Part shown: positions 18,064 through 27,018 of the stretch, in pieces
Numbering within the stretch: position 1 is the stretch's first letter
How the letters are laid out: each line of letters starts with the position of its first letter
Origin: Glutamicibacter creatinolyticus
GTDB taxonomy: Bacteria; Actinomycetota; Actinomycetes; Actinomycetales; Micrococcaceae
Length of the DNA stretch: 64,000 nucleotides
Assembly: GCF_006094275.1 (NCBI RefSeq)
Contig: NZ_CP034412.1
Location: 682,001 to 746,000, forward strand
Direction: 5' to 3'
Translations under genes and position numbers: made by a program
The notes under the pieces: model-generated
The model's database searches: none
Told to the model about the DNA's origin: nothing
What the model saw: only the letters and a program-made list of their open reading frames with translations

Positions 18064-18987
18064 GTGCAACAGGCTAAAGAAAACCCAGAATCCCCAGTTT
18101 CCGCGCCGGCACCCGAGGCCCGCGCCACACGGGATCCGGAGGGCCAGGGGCAGATCGTGCTGGGGGCCACCCCGATTGGCAACCTCTCCGACGCCTCTCC
18201 GCGGCTGCGCGAGATCATGGCCAGCGCGCACTTGATCGCGGCGGAGGACACCCGCAACTTCCACCACCTGGCACAGGGCCTGGGGGTGCGGCCCACCGGC
18301 CGGGTGATGAGCCTGCATGAGCACAATGAAACGCACAAGATTTCCGAGGTGCTGGAGGCGGTGCGCGACGGGGCGACGGTGCTGGTGGTCTCCGACGCGG
18401 GGATGCCGGCGGTCTCCGACCCCGGGTTCCCGCTGGTGGCGGCGGCCCTGGACGAGGGGCTGCTGGTCACCGCGGTACCCGGTCCCAGCGCCGTGCTGAC
18501 CGCGCTGGCCCTGTCTGGGCTGCCCACCGGCCGCTTCACCTTCGAGGGGTTCCTGCCGCGCAAGGCCGGGGAGCGGCGCAAGCGGCTGCAGGCGCTGGAA
18601 TCCGAGGAGCGCACCATGGTGTTCTTTGAGGCCCCGCACCGCCTGGCCGCCTTCCTGCAGTCCCTGTTGGAGGTGTTCGGCGCCGAACGGCAGATCGCCG
18701 TGGCCCGGGAACTGACCAAGAAGTTCGAAGAGGTCCGGCGCGGCAGCGTGCCCGAGCTGCTGGCCTGGGCGCAGGACGGGGTGCGCGGGGAGATCGCGGT
18801 GGTGGTCTCCGGGGCCCAGGCCCCGGCTGCCGGGAAGCCGGAGGACCATGTGGGGCAGGTGCAGCAGCTGATTACGGCCGGCACCCGGATGAAGCAGGCG
18901 GTGGCCGAGGTCGCCGAGGCCCGCGGACTGAAGAAGCGCGAACTGTATGAGGCGGTGCTGGCCGCACGGCAGCAGGGCGAAAAATAG
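18064..18987 (+). CDS. rsmI: 16S rRNA (cytidine(1402)-2'-O)-methyltransferase
   Basis: A 307-residue SAM-dependent enzyme that 2'-O-methylates C1402 in the decoding centre of 16S rRNA. Family signatures are GATPIGNLSDASPRLREI near residues 35-52, ADLIAAEDTRN-like AHLIAAEDTRN, VSDAGMPAVSDPG near 115, and VPGPSAVLTALALSGLP near 140. GRFTFEGFLPRK follows. The C-terminal part is the small RsmI accessory domain. It is the reciprocal neighbour of pmt, matching the mycobacterial arrangement. GTG 18064 is the likely start; the first 30 residues are variable. Confidence 0.95.
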   Translation: MQQAKENPESPVSAPAPEARATRDPEGQGQIVLGATPIGNLSDASPRLREIMASAHLIAAEDTRNFHHLAQGLGVRPTGRVMSLHEHNETHKISEVLEAVRDGATVLVVSDAGMPAVSDPGFPLVAAALDEGLLVTAVPGPSAVLTALALSGLPTGRFTFEGFLPRKAGERRKRLQALESEERTMVFFEAPHRLAAFLQSLLEVFGAERQIAVARELTKKFEEVRRGSVPELLAWAQDGVRGEIAVVVSGAQAPAAGKPEDHVGQVQQLITAGTRMKQAVAEVAEARGLKKRELYEAVLAARQQGEK

Positions 18988-19301
18988 CGCCTTTGCCCGC
19001 GCGGCGCAACAATACTTCGATCCGCACGGTTTGGTGCGTCAAAATAGTGCCGCCAAGGCCCAAAGTGCATAGTCTAAATGCACAATTGGATCGTATATCA
19101 CTGGTGCAAGGTGCGGTTTACACCACAGCCGGCACCCCCTAGCGTTGGAAGCAGACCTAGATCAGTTCCCGGCGCCGCCGGCCGCGGCATGCCGCCCGGC
19201 GAAGCCACCGGGACTCGAAAGTGTCCCGGCTGGCAGCGCCCTGACTGCCGGTCGGGGTTATGACGCCAACATCAGTCCTTACTACTACAGGAGAAGCCGC
19301 T
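18988..19301. promoter_or_regulatory. Intergenic region upstream of gabD with palindromic operator candidate
   Basis: This 314-base gap has no convincing gene. GTGCAT-N7-ATGCAC at 19065-19083 is a perfect 6+6 inverted repeat in a locally AT-rich stretch, about 220 bases before the gabD start. Nearby, TTGGATCGTATATC could contain promoter elements but I cannot define a clear -35/-10 pair. The gabD ribosome-binding site ACAGGAGAA is at its end. Confidence 0.35.
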
Positions 19302-20786
19302 ATGAGCATTACCGCCGAACGCGAAGCAGAGCTGCTAGCCAAGGTCCCCACCGGTCTGCTGATCAACGGGGAATGGCGCGATTCCTCCGATGGCGGCACC
19401 TTTGACGTGCTGGACCCGGCCACCGGCCAGAAGCTGGCCACCCTGGCCAGCGCCACCTCCCAGGACGCACTGGCCGCCCTGGACGCCGCCGACGCCGTGC
19501 AGGCCTCCTGGGCACGCACCGCCCCGCGCGAACGCGCCGAGATCCTGCGTCGCGGCTTCGACCTGGTGACCGAACGCGCCGAGGACTTCGCGCTGCTGAT
19601 GAGCCTGGAAATGGGCAAGCCGCTGGCCGAGGCCCGCGGCGAGGTGACCTACGGCGCCGAGTTCCTGCGCTGGTTCTCCGAGGAGACCGTGCGCCACTAC
19701 GGTCGCTACATCACCACCCCGGAGGGCAAGAACAAGGTCCTGGTGCAGCACAAGCCGGTCGGCCCGTGCCTGCTGATCACCCCCTGGAACTTCCCGCTGG
19801 CCATGGCCACGCGCAAGGTCGCCCCGGCGATCGCCGCCGGGTGCACCATGGTGCTCAAGCCCGCCAAGCTCACCCCGCTGACCTCCCAGCTGTTCGCCGC
19901 CACCATGATCGAGGCCGGCCTACCCGCGGGCGTGCTCAACGTGGTCTCCGGCGCCTCGGCCTCGAAGATCTCCGCACCGCTGATGGCCGATGACCGCCTG
20001 CGCAAGGTTTCCTTCACCGGCTCCACCCCGGTGGGCAAGCAGTTGCTGAAGGACGCCGCGGACAAGGTGCTGCGCACCTCGATGGAGCTGGGCGGCAACG
20101 CCCCGTTCATCGTGTTCGAGGACGCCGACCTGGACGCCGCAGTGGAAGGCGCCATGGCCGCGAAGATGCGCAACATGGGCGAGGCCTGCACCGCCGCGAA
20201 CCGTTTCCTGGTCCACGAATCTGTGGCCAAGCAGTTCACCGAGAAGTTCGCCGCCGCCATGGGCAAGCTCAAGCCCGGACGCGGCACCGAACCGGACAGC
20301 ACCGTCGGCCCGCTGGTCGAGGAGAAGGCCGTGAAGGAAGTGCACTCGCTGGTTGAATCCGCCGTGGCCGAAGGTGCCACCGCGGTGGTCGGCGGCGCCC
20401 CCGTCGATGGCCCGGGCTTCTTCTACCAGCCCACCGTGCTGGCCAACGTGCTGAACGACTCGGCGATCCTCTCCCAGGAGATCTTCGGCCCGGTCGCCCC
20501 GGTGACCACCTTCTCCACGGAGGAGCAGGCCATCAAGCAGGCCAACTCCACCGAATACGGTCTGGCCTCCTACATCTACTCGCGTGACTTCAACCGCCTG
20601 CTGCGGGTGGCCGAGCAGATCGAATTCGGCCTGGTCGGCTTCAACGCCGGGGTGATCTCCAACGCCGCGGCACCGTTTGGCGGCGTGAAGCAGTCCGGCA
20701 TGGGCCGCGAGGGCGGCGCCGAGGGCCTGGACGAGTACACCTCCGTGCAGTACATCGGCATCGCCGACCCGTACGCCGCGAAGTAG
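19302..20786 (+). CDS. gabD: NAD(P)-dependent succinate-semialdehyde dehydrogenase
   Basis: A 494-residue aldehyde dehydrogenase, most like succinate-semialdehyde dehydrogenases of GABA catabolism, which oxidise succinate semialdehyde to succinate. The cofactor-binding segment TPWNFPLAMATRKVAPA is near residues 150-165, followed by GCTMVLKPA. The general-base Glu is in MELGGNAPFIVFEDAD near 255, and the catalytic Cys is in MGEACTAANRF near 290. ATG 19302 follows ACAGGAGAAG and gives the usual N-terminus; the frame continues upstream without a better start. No GABA transaminase is adjacent, so the in vivo substrate is inferred from the family. Confidence 0.87.
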   Translation: MSITAEREAELLAKVPTGLLINGEWRDSSDGGTFDVLDPATGQKLATLASATSQDALAALDAADAVQASWARTAPRERAEILRRGFDLVTERAEDFALLMSLEMGKPLAEARGEVTYGAEFLRWFSEETVRHYGRYITTPEGKNKVLVQHKPVGPCLLITPWNFPLAMATRKVAPAIAAGCTMVLKPAKLTPLTSQLFAATMIEAGLPAGVLNVVSGASASKISAPLMADDRLRKVSFTGSTPVGKQLLKDAADKVLRTSMELGGNAPFIVFEDADLDAAVEGAMAAKMRNMGEACTAANRFLVHESVAKQFTEKFAAAMGKLKPGRGTEPDSTVGPLVEEKAVKEVHSLVESAVAEGATAVVGGAPVDGPGFFYQPTVLANVLNDSAILSQEIFGPVAPVTTFSTEEQAIKQANSTEYGLASYIYSRDFNRLLRVAEQIEFGLVGFNAGVISNAAAPFGGVKQSGMGREGGAEGLDEYTSVQYIGIADPYAAK

Positions 20787-20803
20787 TCGCACCCAAAACA
20801 CCG

Positions 20804-20846
20804 CCGTGGCGGGTGGCCGGCCTACGGGGCCGGCCACCCGCCACGG
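20804..20846. terminator. Bidirectional terminator between gabD and the transglutaminase gene
   Basis: A perfect 19-bp inverted repeat (20804-20822 with 20828-20846) with a 5-base loop, followed on the plus strand by TTGTTT. It lies between convergent genes. Confidence 0.85.
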
Positions 20847-20850
20847 TTGT

Positions 20851-23235
20851 TTAAACCCGGATCCCTGGTGCCGGCGTGCCGCGCAGCGAGGCCGGCCACG
20901 CCAGCGCCCGCAGGCGCAGGCCCCAAGGCGAGGCGCCCCGCATTCGCTGGGCGAGGACCGCCAGGTCCTGCCCGGCCTGCACACCCTGGGCGGCGCCGGG
21001 GTGCTGGGCGGCGTAGAAGGAGCGTTCAATCAGCGCATCAAGCCGGGCCAGGGGTGGGCCGGCTGCCGGGAACTGGGCCGCGAGCCGGGCACAGTAGGCG
21101 GCCTCGGTTTCCCCGGACCGCAGTGGCTGCTGGTAGTCAGCGCCCAGGGCGCGCAGTTCTTCCCACACGGCGCCGGCGCCTGCCGCACCGCCCTGTTGCG
21201 CCACCTCCAGCCGCCGGCGGCGGACGGAGGCGCGCAGCAGCGGGGCGATGAGCAGCCCGAGCGCTGCCGCCGGCAGCAGCAGCCACGCGGTGGCGGCCGG
21301 CCAGCCGCGCTGCTCGCCCGGGCCCGGCGTTGTTTCGGTTGCCTGCCCCGTGGGCGCCGGGGTGCTGCTGGGCGGTGTCTCCTCCAGCGCCCGGTTGTCG
21401 TTGAGGGTGGGATCCGGGGCCGGTTCGGAACGGGGGACCGGGGCGTAGTCGGGGGTCACCCCGCGCCCGGGGGTCGGCTCAAAGGGGGTCCACCCCAAGC
21501 CCGGAAGGTACAGTTCGGGCCAGGCATGGGCGTCCTGGCCACTGACCCGGTACCCGTTGAGGGTGCGTTCGGTAAGGTCCCTGTCCTGGTTCATCCCGGC
21601 CAGGGAGGAGGCGTCCAGGGTGATGCTCTGCCCGGTGGCCTCTCCGGGGGCGAAGCCCACCGCAATCCGGCTGGGGATGCCGGCCTGCCGGGCCAGCAGC
21701 GCCATGGTGGAGGCGAAGTGCACGCAGTAGCCCTGGCGGCGCTCGAGGAATGCGGCGACAACCTTCATGTTTGCCCCGTCATACCCTTCACGCAGCGGGG
21801 TCTGCTCCGAGTAGCTGAACCGGGTGGAGCGCAGATAGTTCTGGATGGCCACGGCCTTGTCAAAGTCGCTGCCCGGGGTGCCGTTGGCCTCGAAGGCGCG
21901 GCGCAGGTTCTGCGCCAGCAGCTCGTGCACCGCCCCGCCCCCGTCCTCCGGCAGCCGGGTGAGCTGCTCATCCAGCGGCGGGGTGCGGCTTTCGAAGAAC
22001 GCGAAGTTCCGCGCCAGCTCGGGGTTCAGCTCCGGCACGCTGTGGGTGACCAGCACGCTGCCGGTCTGCTGCCGGGACTCGCGGGTGAAGGAGGCGATGG
22101 CGGTCTGCGGCTGCCAGCGCCAGGTTCCCTGCAGGCCCTGGATGAGATAGGAATTCTGCGGCAGCGGCAGCTGCAGGTTGCGCGGCACCGGGTCCCAGGA
22201 GAGCTGGGTGACCTCCTGCTTCGCCCCGAAGGACATGTACTGATCGCGCAGCACCGTGTTCCCGCTGTACGCCAGGGCCTGCGGATCGCGTTGCGGTTCC
22301 CAGCGTGCGGCGGACAGGTCCTGGATCACGTCGGTGCGCAGGTAGGGGGCGGCCGGCGCCGAGGTGTAGTAGCTGAGCAGGGTGCTGTTTCCGTTGCTGC
22401 GCAGGTCCCGGCCCAGGTTCAGCAGCGGGTCGATGTTGCTGGCAAACAGTTCCCCGGAGGGGCGGGTGCCTTCGGGGAACATGCCCTGGCGAAAACCGGG
22501 CATCCAGGTGCTGCTGGCCACCAGCACCACCGCGGCCACCAGGACCAGCAGGCCGGAAAAACCCAGTTGCCGCCGCCCGGGCAGTGCCGAAGGCCGGCGG
22601 CGATACCGGTAGGGCAGGAACGTGGCGTAGCCGATCATGGCCAGGAACTGGATCAGCAGGTAGCCGGTCCCGGCCCCGCTGAGCTTGAACAGGGAGGCCA
22701 GCACCGGGGCGAAGGCCAGCGGCAACACCACCAGCAGGGCCAGGCGCCGGGAGCTGGTCAGGGTTTCGACCAGTACCGCCAGGACCAGGCCCAGCAGCAG
22801 GAACGTGAAATCCACCGCCGCGGTGTACGCCACCTGGGGCACCTGGGTGGCAAACTCCAGGTTCGCGTTGTGCACTAGCTGCCCGAAGCGCTGCCCCCGC
22901 CCGCCGCCCAGGCCCGGATCGGCCAGCGCCGGGGAGAACCAGGCGCAGCCGGCCGCGACCAGCAGGCAGGCGAGCGGCGCCAGCCAGACCGGCAACCGGC
23001 TGGCACGCACCGCCGCCCCGGTGCCATGTACCAGCAACAGCGGGAACCACAGGTTCCACAGCCAGCCGTGGCCCTCCACCACCCCGTGCAGGCTGGCCAT
23101 CCCGGCCAGCAGGGCCGCCCACAGGCACAACGCGGTGACCAGGTGCGCCAGCGGGTGCCCGGGCCGGGGCATTGCGGCCGGTTCGGCCGGTGCCGCTGCC
23201 GCGGGGGCCGGCGGCTCACGCAGCGCGGTGCTCAT
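20851..23235 (-). CDS. TgpA-like transglutaminase-domain membrane protein
   Basis: A 794-residue protein with an N-terminal multi-helix TgpA_N domain (about 1-215), an extracytoplasmic region with a transglutaminase-like core, a further helix near 660 and a C-terminal cytosolic DUF4129-like segment. The catalytic triad region is visible: RRQGYCVHFAS with the Cys near 480, DAHAWPELYLPGLGW with the His near 545, and the Asp following in EPTPG. It probably cleaves or crosslinks peptide bonds in envelope proteins; substrates are unknown. ATG 23235 overlaps the DUF58 stop as ATGA, so the two are translationally coupled in a moxR-DUF58-transglutaminase operon. Confidence 0.9.
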   Translation of the reverse strand: MSTALREPPAPAAAAPAEPAAMPRPGHPLAHLVTALCLWAALLAGMASLHGVVEGHGWLWNLWFPLLLVHGTGAAVRASRLPVWLAPLACLLVAAGCAWFSPALADPGLGGGRGQRFGQLVHNANLEFATQVPQVAYTAAVDFTFLLLGLVLAVLVETLTSSRRLALLVVLPLAFAPVLASLFKLSGAGTGYLLIQFLAMIGYATFLPYRYRRRPSALPGRRQLGFSGLLVLVAAVVLVASSTWMPGFRQGMFPEGTRPSGELFASNIDPLLNLGRDLRSNGNSTLLSYYTSAPAAPYLRTDVIQDLSAARWEPQRDPQALAYSGNTVLRDQYMSFGAKQEVTQLSWDPVPRNLQLPLPQNSYLIQGLQGTWRWQPQTAIASFTRESRQQTGSVLVTHSVPELNPELARNFAFFESRTPPLDEQLTRLPEDGGGAVHELLAQNLRRAFEANGTPGSDFDKAVAIQNYLRSTRFSYSEQTPLREGYDGANMKVVAAFLERRQGYCVHFASTMALLARQAGIPSRIAVGFAPGEATGQSITLDASSLAGMNQDRDLTERTLNGYRVSGQDAHAWPELYLPGLGWTPFEPTPGRGVTPDYAPVPRSEPAPDPTLNDNRALEETPPSSTPAPTGQATETTPGPGEQRGWPAATAWLLLPAAALGLLIAPLLRASVRRRRLEVAQQGGAAGAGAVWEELRALGADYQQPLRSGETEAAYCARLAAQFPAAGPPLARLDALIERSFYAAQHPGAAQGVQAGQDLAVLAQRMRGASPWGLRLRALAWPASLRGTPAPGIRV

Positions 23236-24602
23236 GGCGACTCCCACAGCCGGGCCAGCGGATCCTGCGCCCCATGCAGGTGCACCCGCCACGGGGTGAG
23301 CGCGAACTGGGCGGCCGCCTCCCGGTGCCGTTCGGGGTGCGCGCAGATCAGGAACACGTCCACGTTGCGCACCGTGCGGGACAGCCCGGCCAGCCAGCGG
23401 GCCTGGGCGACGCCCAGCTCCCCGAGCACCAGAAACACCGGTTCATCGGCGAATCCCAACAGCAGCTTGCCCAGCGATTCGGCCAGCCCGCGCGCGTCAG
23501 CCTCCTGCCCGTCCTCGCTCAGGCCCAGGCTGGTGGTTGCGGCGTGGAAGGCCTCGAAGCGGTCCAGCGCAGAGGCGCCGGACACCGCCGCCTGCGGGAA
23601 CGGGATCTCACCGGCCCGCCCGGACGGGGCCGGGCGCGGGTTGTCCAGCTCCTGCCCGGCCAGATCTCGCACCATCAGCTGGTAGCCGTGCCGGGCATAG
23701 AGCTCGCCGATGCTGCAGGACAGGGACAGGGCCTTTTCAAAGCGCAGCGTGCTGGCTAGCGGGGCGCCGGTGCCCTGCGGGATCTCATGATTCAAATCCC
23801 CGGGGCCATGCCAGGCACTGCGCCGCCGGTCCAGCACGATCAGGCTGTGCGCGGTGGCCACATAGTTTTCCTGGCGCACCATCAGCCGGCCGTGGCGGGC
23901 GGTCGCCTTCCAGTGAACCTGGCGCAGCGAATCGCCCTGCTGGTGATCACGGATCCCCACATCGTAGTAGTCCACCGAGGAGCTCTGGGTGTGCCGGGCC
24001 TCACCGGTGAGCATGCGCTCGCCGAGCGCGGTGGAGTGCTCCAGACTCAGGCAGTGGGCGCGCACCGCGACGCCGCTTGCCTCACCGGTGTCCACCAGCC
24101 CGTCCACCAGCCCGCACGGGTCGGCCAGGCGTTGCTGGGCCGGGCCGAGCAGGTGAAGACCGCGGCGGCGGAAGACCAGTTCGTAGTCGAAACGGCCCGG
24201 AGCCTGGAAACTGGGGGCGGGCGGGTAGCCCTCGGGCAAGACCTCGCGGATCACCGCCGACTGCTCACAGCGCAGGCTCACCGGCACCACCTCGCCCACG
24301 CTGACCGGGCGTTCGGGCAGCATCCGGGTGATCTGACCGGCCAGCCGGCCCAGGCGCACCACCAGCCAGGCACACCCCACCAGGGCCAGCAGGGTCAGCC
24401 CCACGGCCATCAGCTCACGGCGCCCCAGCAGATGGGCCAGCCACAGCGCCGCCAGCCCGCTGCCGGCCACCACCCAGCCGCGCCGGGAGACCAAGTCCAG
24501 GTGCCAGCTGCGCAGCACGCCGAACCGTTCGGGCTCGCGCACCCAGGACAGCGAGTCGTTCGGGTCAAAGCGGGGAACCGGGCCCATCTCAGCCCGCCCC
24601 AC
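23232..24602 (-). CDS. DUF58 domain-containing protein
   Basis: A 456-residue protein with two N-terminal hydrophobic helices (around residues 40-80) and a DUF58 region with the signature GDSLRQVHWKATARHGRLMVRQ near 215-235, related to von Willebrand A folds. DUF58 proteins accompany MoxR ATPases and transglutaminases and are thought to act as partners in envelope protein maturation. GTG 24602 overlaps the end of moxR by 14 bases; ATG 24587 is an alternative start. It overlaps the next gene by four bases. Confidence 0.88.
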   Translation of the reverse strand: MGRAEMGPVPRFDPNDSLSWVREPERFGVLRSWHLDLVSRRGWVVAGSGLAALWLAHLLGRRELMAVGLTLLALVGCAWLVVRLGRLAGQITRMLPERPVSVGEVVPVSLRCEQSAVIREVLPEGYPPAPSFQAPGRFDYELVFRRRGLHLLGPAQQRLADPCGLVDGLVDTGEASGVAVRAHCLSLEHSTALGERMLTGEARHTQSSSVDYYDVGIRDHQQGDSLRQVHWKATARHGRLMVRQENYVATAHSLIVLDRRRSAWHGPGDLNHEIPQGTGAPLASTLRFEKALSLSCSIGELYARHGYQLMVRDLAGQELDNPRPAPSGRAGEIPFPQAAVSGASALDRFEAFHAATTSLGLSEDGQEADARGLAESLGKLLLGFADEPVFLVLGELGVAQARWLAGLSRTVRNVDVFLICAHPERHREAAAQFALTPWRVHLHGAQDPLARLWESP

Positions 24603-25560
24603 CCACCGCAGTGTGCTGCAGGACCTCGCCGACCACCGTTTCGGGGTGCACGCCCTCGGCCAGGGCCCGCCGGGTCAGCAGCAGCCGGTGGCCCAGCAAC
24701 ATCGGGGCGACCTCCCGCACATCCTCGGGCAGCACATGGTCCCGCCCGCAGACCGCCGCGTGGGACTTCGCGGCCCGCACCCACTGCAGCAGGGCGCGCG
24801 GGGAGGCACCGACCAGCACGTGCTGGTGCTCCCGGGTGGCCCGGCCCAAATCCACCACGTAGCCGGCCAGGCGTTCGGTCACGGTCACCCGCTGGACCTG
24901 CAACATCATTTGGCGCAGCCGCTCCAGGCCCAGCAGCGCACCGATCTCGGCCAACGGGTCGTGGCCGTGGTGGGTGCAGAGCATGGAGATTTCCGCCGCC
25001 CGGTCCGGGTAGCCCATGGAGATGCGGGCCATGAACCGGTCGCGCTGCGCCTCGGGCAGCGCAAAGGTGCCCTCCGCGTCGATCGGGTTCTGCGTGGCGA
25101 TGACCATGAAGGGCCGCTGCAGCGGGTGGGTGACCGAGTCCACCGTGACCTGCAGCTCCTCCATGCACTCCAGCAGCGCCGCCTGCGTCTTGGCGTTGGC
25201 GCGGTTGATTTCGTCGGCGATCACGATGTTGGCGAACACCGGGCCGGGATGGAAGGTGAAGTCCTGGGTCTGCGGGGAGAACACCGATACCCCGGTCACG
25301 TCGCTGGGCAGCAAGTCCGGGGTGAATTGGATGCGGTTCACGGTGCCGTCCACGCTGCGGGCCAGCGCCTTGGCCAGCAGTGTCTTGCCCACTCCCGGCA
25401 CGTCCTCCACCAGCAGGTGACCGCCGGCCAGCAGCACCACCAACGCCGTCTTGATGGCCTGCGGCTTGCCGTCGATCACCGCGGACATGCCCTGGATGAT
25501 TCGCTGGCATTGCTCACCGAAATCGGCATCAACACTTGGCAGCGTCTGGTGAACGCTCAT
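24589..25560 (-). CDS. MoxR-family AAA+ ATPase
   Basis: A 323-residue AAA+ chaperone-like ATPase. Walker A is GVGKTLLAKAL near residues 56-66, Walker B is IVIADEINRANAKTQ near 112-126, sensor 1 is VIATQNPID, and the arginine-finger region includes EAQRDRFMARI. It is the first gene of the operon; GGGAGGGG lies just before the ATG. MoxR proteins typically assist folding or activation of partner complexes, here likely the DUF58 and transglutaminase proteins encoded immediately downstream. Confidence 0.94.
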   Translation of the reverse strand: MSVHQTLPSVDADFGEQCQRIIQGMSAVIDGKPQAIKTALVVLLAGGHLLVEDVPGVGKTLLAKALARSVDGTVNRIQFTPDLLPSDVTGVSVFSPQTQDFTFHPGPVFANIVIADEINRANAKTQAALLECMEELQVTVDSVTHPLQRPFMVIATQNPIDAEGTFALPEAQRDRFMARISMGYPDRAAEISMLCTHHGHDPLAEIGALLGLERLRQMMLQVQRVTVTERLAGYVVDLGRATREHQHVLVGASPRALLQWVRAAKSHAAVCGRDHVLPEDVREVAPMLLGHRLLLTRRALAEGVHPETVVGEVLQHTAVGGAG

Positions 25561-25800
25561 CTGGCCCCTCCCGGTGGAAAGTGCGGCGGTCGCCGGCTCC
25601 GGGACAGGTCCTGCCCGGTTGGCTTAACCCTACCAACGGAAGGTGAGGTACATCACGAAAAGGTTCCGGCGGTCCGGGCACATCCAGCCAGCCAGTGCTG
25701 CGGCGTTGCCCGGGACACTGCGCCGCGGCGGGCAGGATGGCAGAATCGTAGGCGGCGGGCACCAGTGCCGGGCACCGCAAGGAGAAGTGAAGGGAACACG

Positions 25801-26757
25801 GTGGGGCGAGGCAAGCAGATCAACTATCAGGCAATTCCGGAGGCCTACCGCCCCCGCGAGCAGGAGGGCGCGGCGGATGACGCCGAACGCAGCCGTTCGA
25901 CCACGCAGGAGAAGGACGGAAGCAAGCGGAACCTGATCTACCCCGAGGCCCCCGAACCCCTGCCGCTGCCGGTCATCGACAACCACACCCATCTGGACTT
26001 CCGGGACGGGAAGCTGAACGTGAGCGTGGAGCAGGCGGTGCAGGCCGCCGCCCAGGTGGGAGTCGCCGGGCTGATCCAGGTCGGCTGCGATGTGCCCTCC
26101 TCGGAATTCGCGGTTCGCGCCGCCCAGCAAAACCCAGCCGTGCTGGCCGCCGTGGCCATCCACCCCAATGATGCGGCCCGGCTGGCCGAACGCGGACAGC
26201 TGGACGCGGCGATCGAGCGGATCGACGAGCTGGCCGGACAGGAGCGGGTGCGGGCCGTGGGGGAAACCGGCCTGGATTACTTCCGTACCGGGCCCGAGGG
26301 CCGGCCGGTGCAGGAGGAATCATTCCGCCGCCACATCGAGATCGCCCGCCGCCACGGCAAGGCCCTGCAGATCCACGACCGCGACGCCCACCAGGACGTG
26401 GTGCGCGTGCTGCGTGATGAGCCGCTGCCGCCCAAGGTGGTCTTCCACTGCTTCTCCGGGGATGCGCAGCTGGCGCGCATCTGCAACGAAAACGGCTGGT
26501 ACATGTCCTTCGCCGGAACCGTGAGCTTCAAGAACTCCACCGGCATCCAGGACGCCCTGGCCCTGGCCGACCCCCGGCTGATCCTGGTGGAAACCGACGC
26601 CCCGTTCCTGACCCCGCACCCCTACCGGGGCCGGCCCAACGCCAGCTACATGATCCCCTACACGCTGCGCTTCATGGCCGGACACCGGGGTGCGGACCTG
26701 GAGCAGCTGTGCTCGCAGGTCATGGCGAACACCCTGGAGGTGTACGGCGCATTCTAA
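25801..26757 (+). CDS. TatD-family metal-dependent hydrolase
   Basis: A 318-residue TIM-barrel hydrolase of the TatD DNase family. Metal-binding motifs are DNHTHLDF (HxH) near residues 60-67, GETGLDYF near 155, QIHDRDAH near 193, FHCFSGD near 217, and ETDAPFLTPHPYRG near 262. There is an extra, charged ~55-residue N-terminus compared with E. coli TatD. The frame is open far upstream, but GTG 25801 follows GGAGAAGTGAAGGGA and gives the expected start. It lies upstream of rpfB-rsmA-ispE, an order conserved in many actinobacteria. Nuclease activity is known for family members; the substrate here is not. Confidence 0.92.
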   Translation: MGRGKQINYQAIPEAYRPREQEGAADDAERSRSTTQEKDGSKRNLIYPEAPEPLPLPVIDNHTHLDFRDGKLNVSVEQAVQAAAQVGVAGLIQVGCDVPSSEFAVRAAQQNPAVLAAVAIHPNDAARLAERGQLDAAIERIDELAGQERVRAVGETGLDYFRTGPEGRPVQEESFRRHIEIARRHGKALQIHDRDAHQDVVRVLRDEPLPPKVVFHCFSGDAQLARICNENGWYMSFAGTVSFKNSTGIQDALALADPRLILVETDAPFLTPHPYRGRPNASYMIPYTLRFMAGHRGADLEQLCSQVMANTLEVYGAF

Positions 26758-27018
26758 GCCCGGCCAAGTGTGTCGTGCGCCATTCACGCTTGCCTGATTA
26801 TTACAATTCGGTTACGGTACTACAAGTGTCTCGCGCCGGGAGCGGCTGGAACCGCCCCCACAGCGACGCCGCGACAGCGCCGCAAAGCCCCGTACGGGGT
26901 GGCAGCGGCACGACGCATGGAAATTGTATGTACGTATTGGTGACCCACGGGTCACTGGGCCCGCCCGGGCCTCACGCACCGGGAACCGGCGCCCACAACC
27001 GATGGGGAACCATTCACT
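26758..27018 (+). promoter_or_regulatory. Long upstream region of rpfB
   Basis: This 261-base non-coding region has an AT-rich patch around 26795-26825 (TTACAATTCGGTTACGGTACTAC), where a promoter is likely, then a GC-rich leader of about 180 bases with potential for several hairpins. I looked for c-di-AMP (ydaO) riboswitch consensus segments, common before actinobacterial rpf genes, and did not find a convincing match. Confidence 0.3.

Noticed and set aside
20806-22878. A 690-codon plus-strand frame opposite the transglutaminase gene
   Set aside because: Composition is typical of a codon-position shadow, and it is antisense to a protein with clear transglutaminase motifs.
24613-26757. A 714-codon open frame spanning antisense of moxR and tatD
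   Set aside because: Only the part from GTG 25801 encodes a TatD protein with a good ribosome-binding site; the upstream part is an antisense shadow of moxR, typical for high-GC DNA.
26758-27018. c-di-AMP (ydaO) riboswitch before rpfB
   Set aside because: Such riboswitches are common before actinobacterial rpf genes, but I could not find the conserved core segments in this leader.
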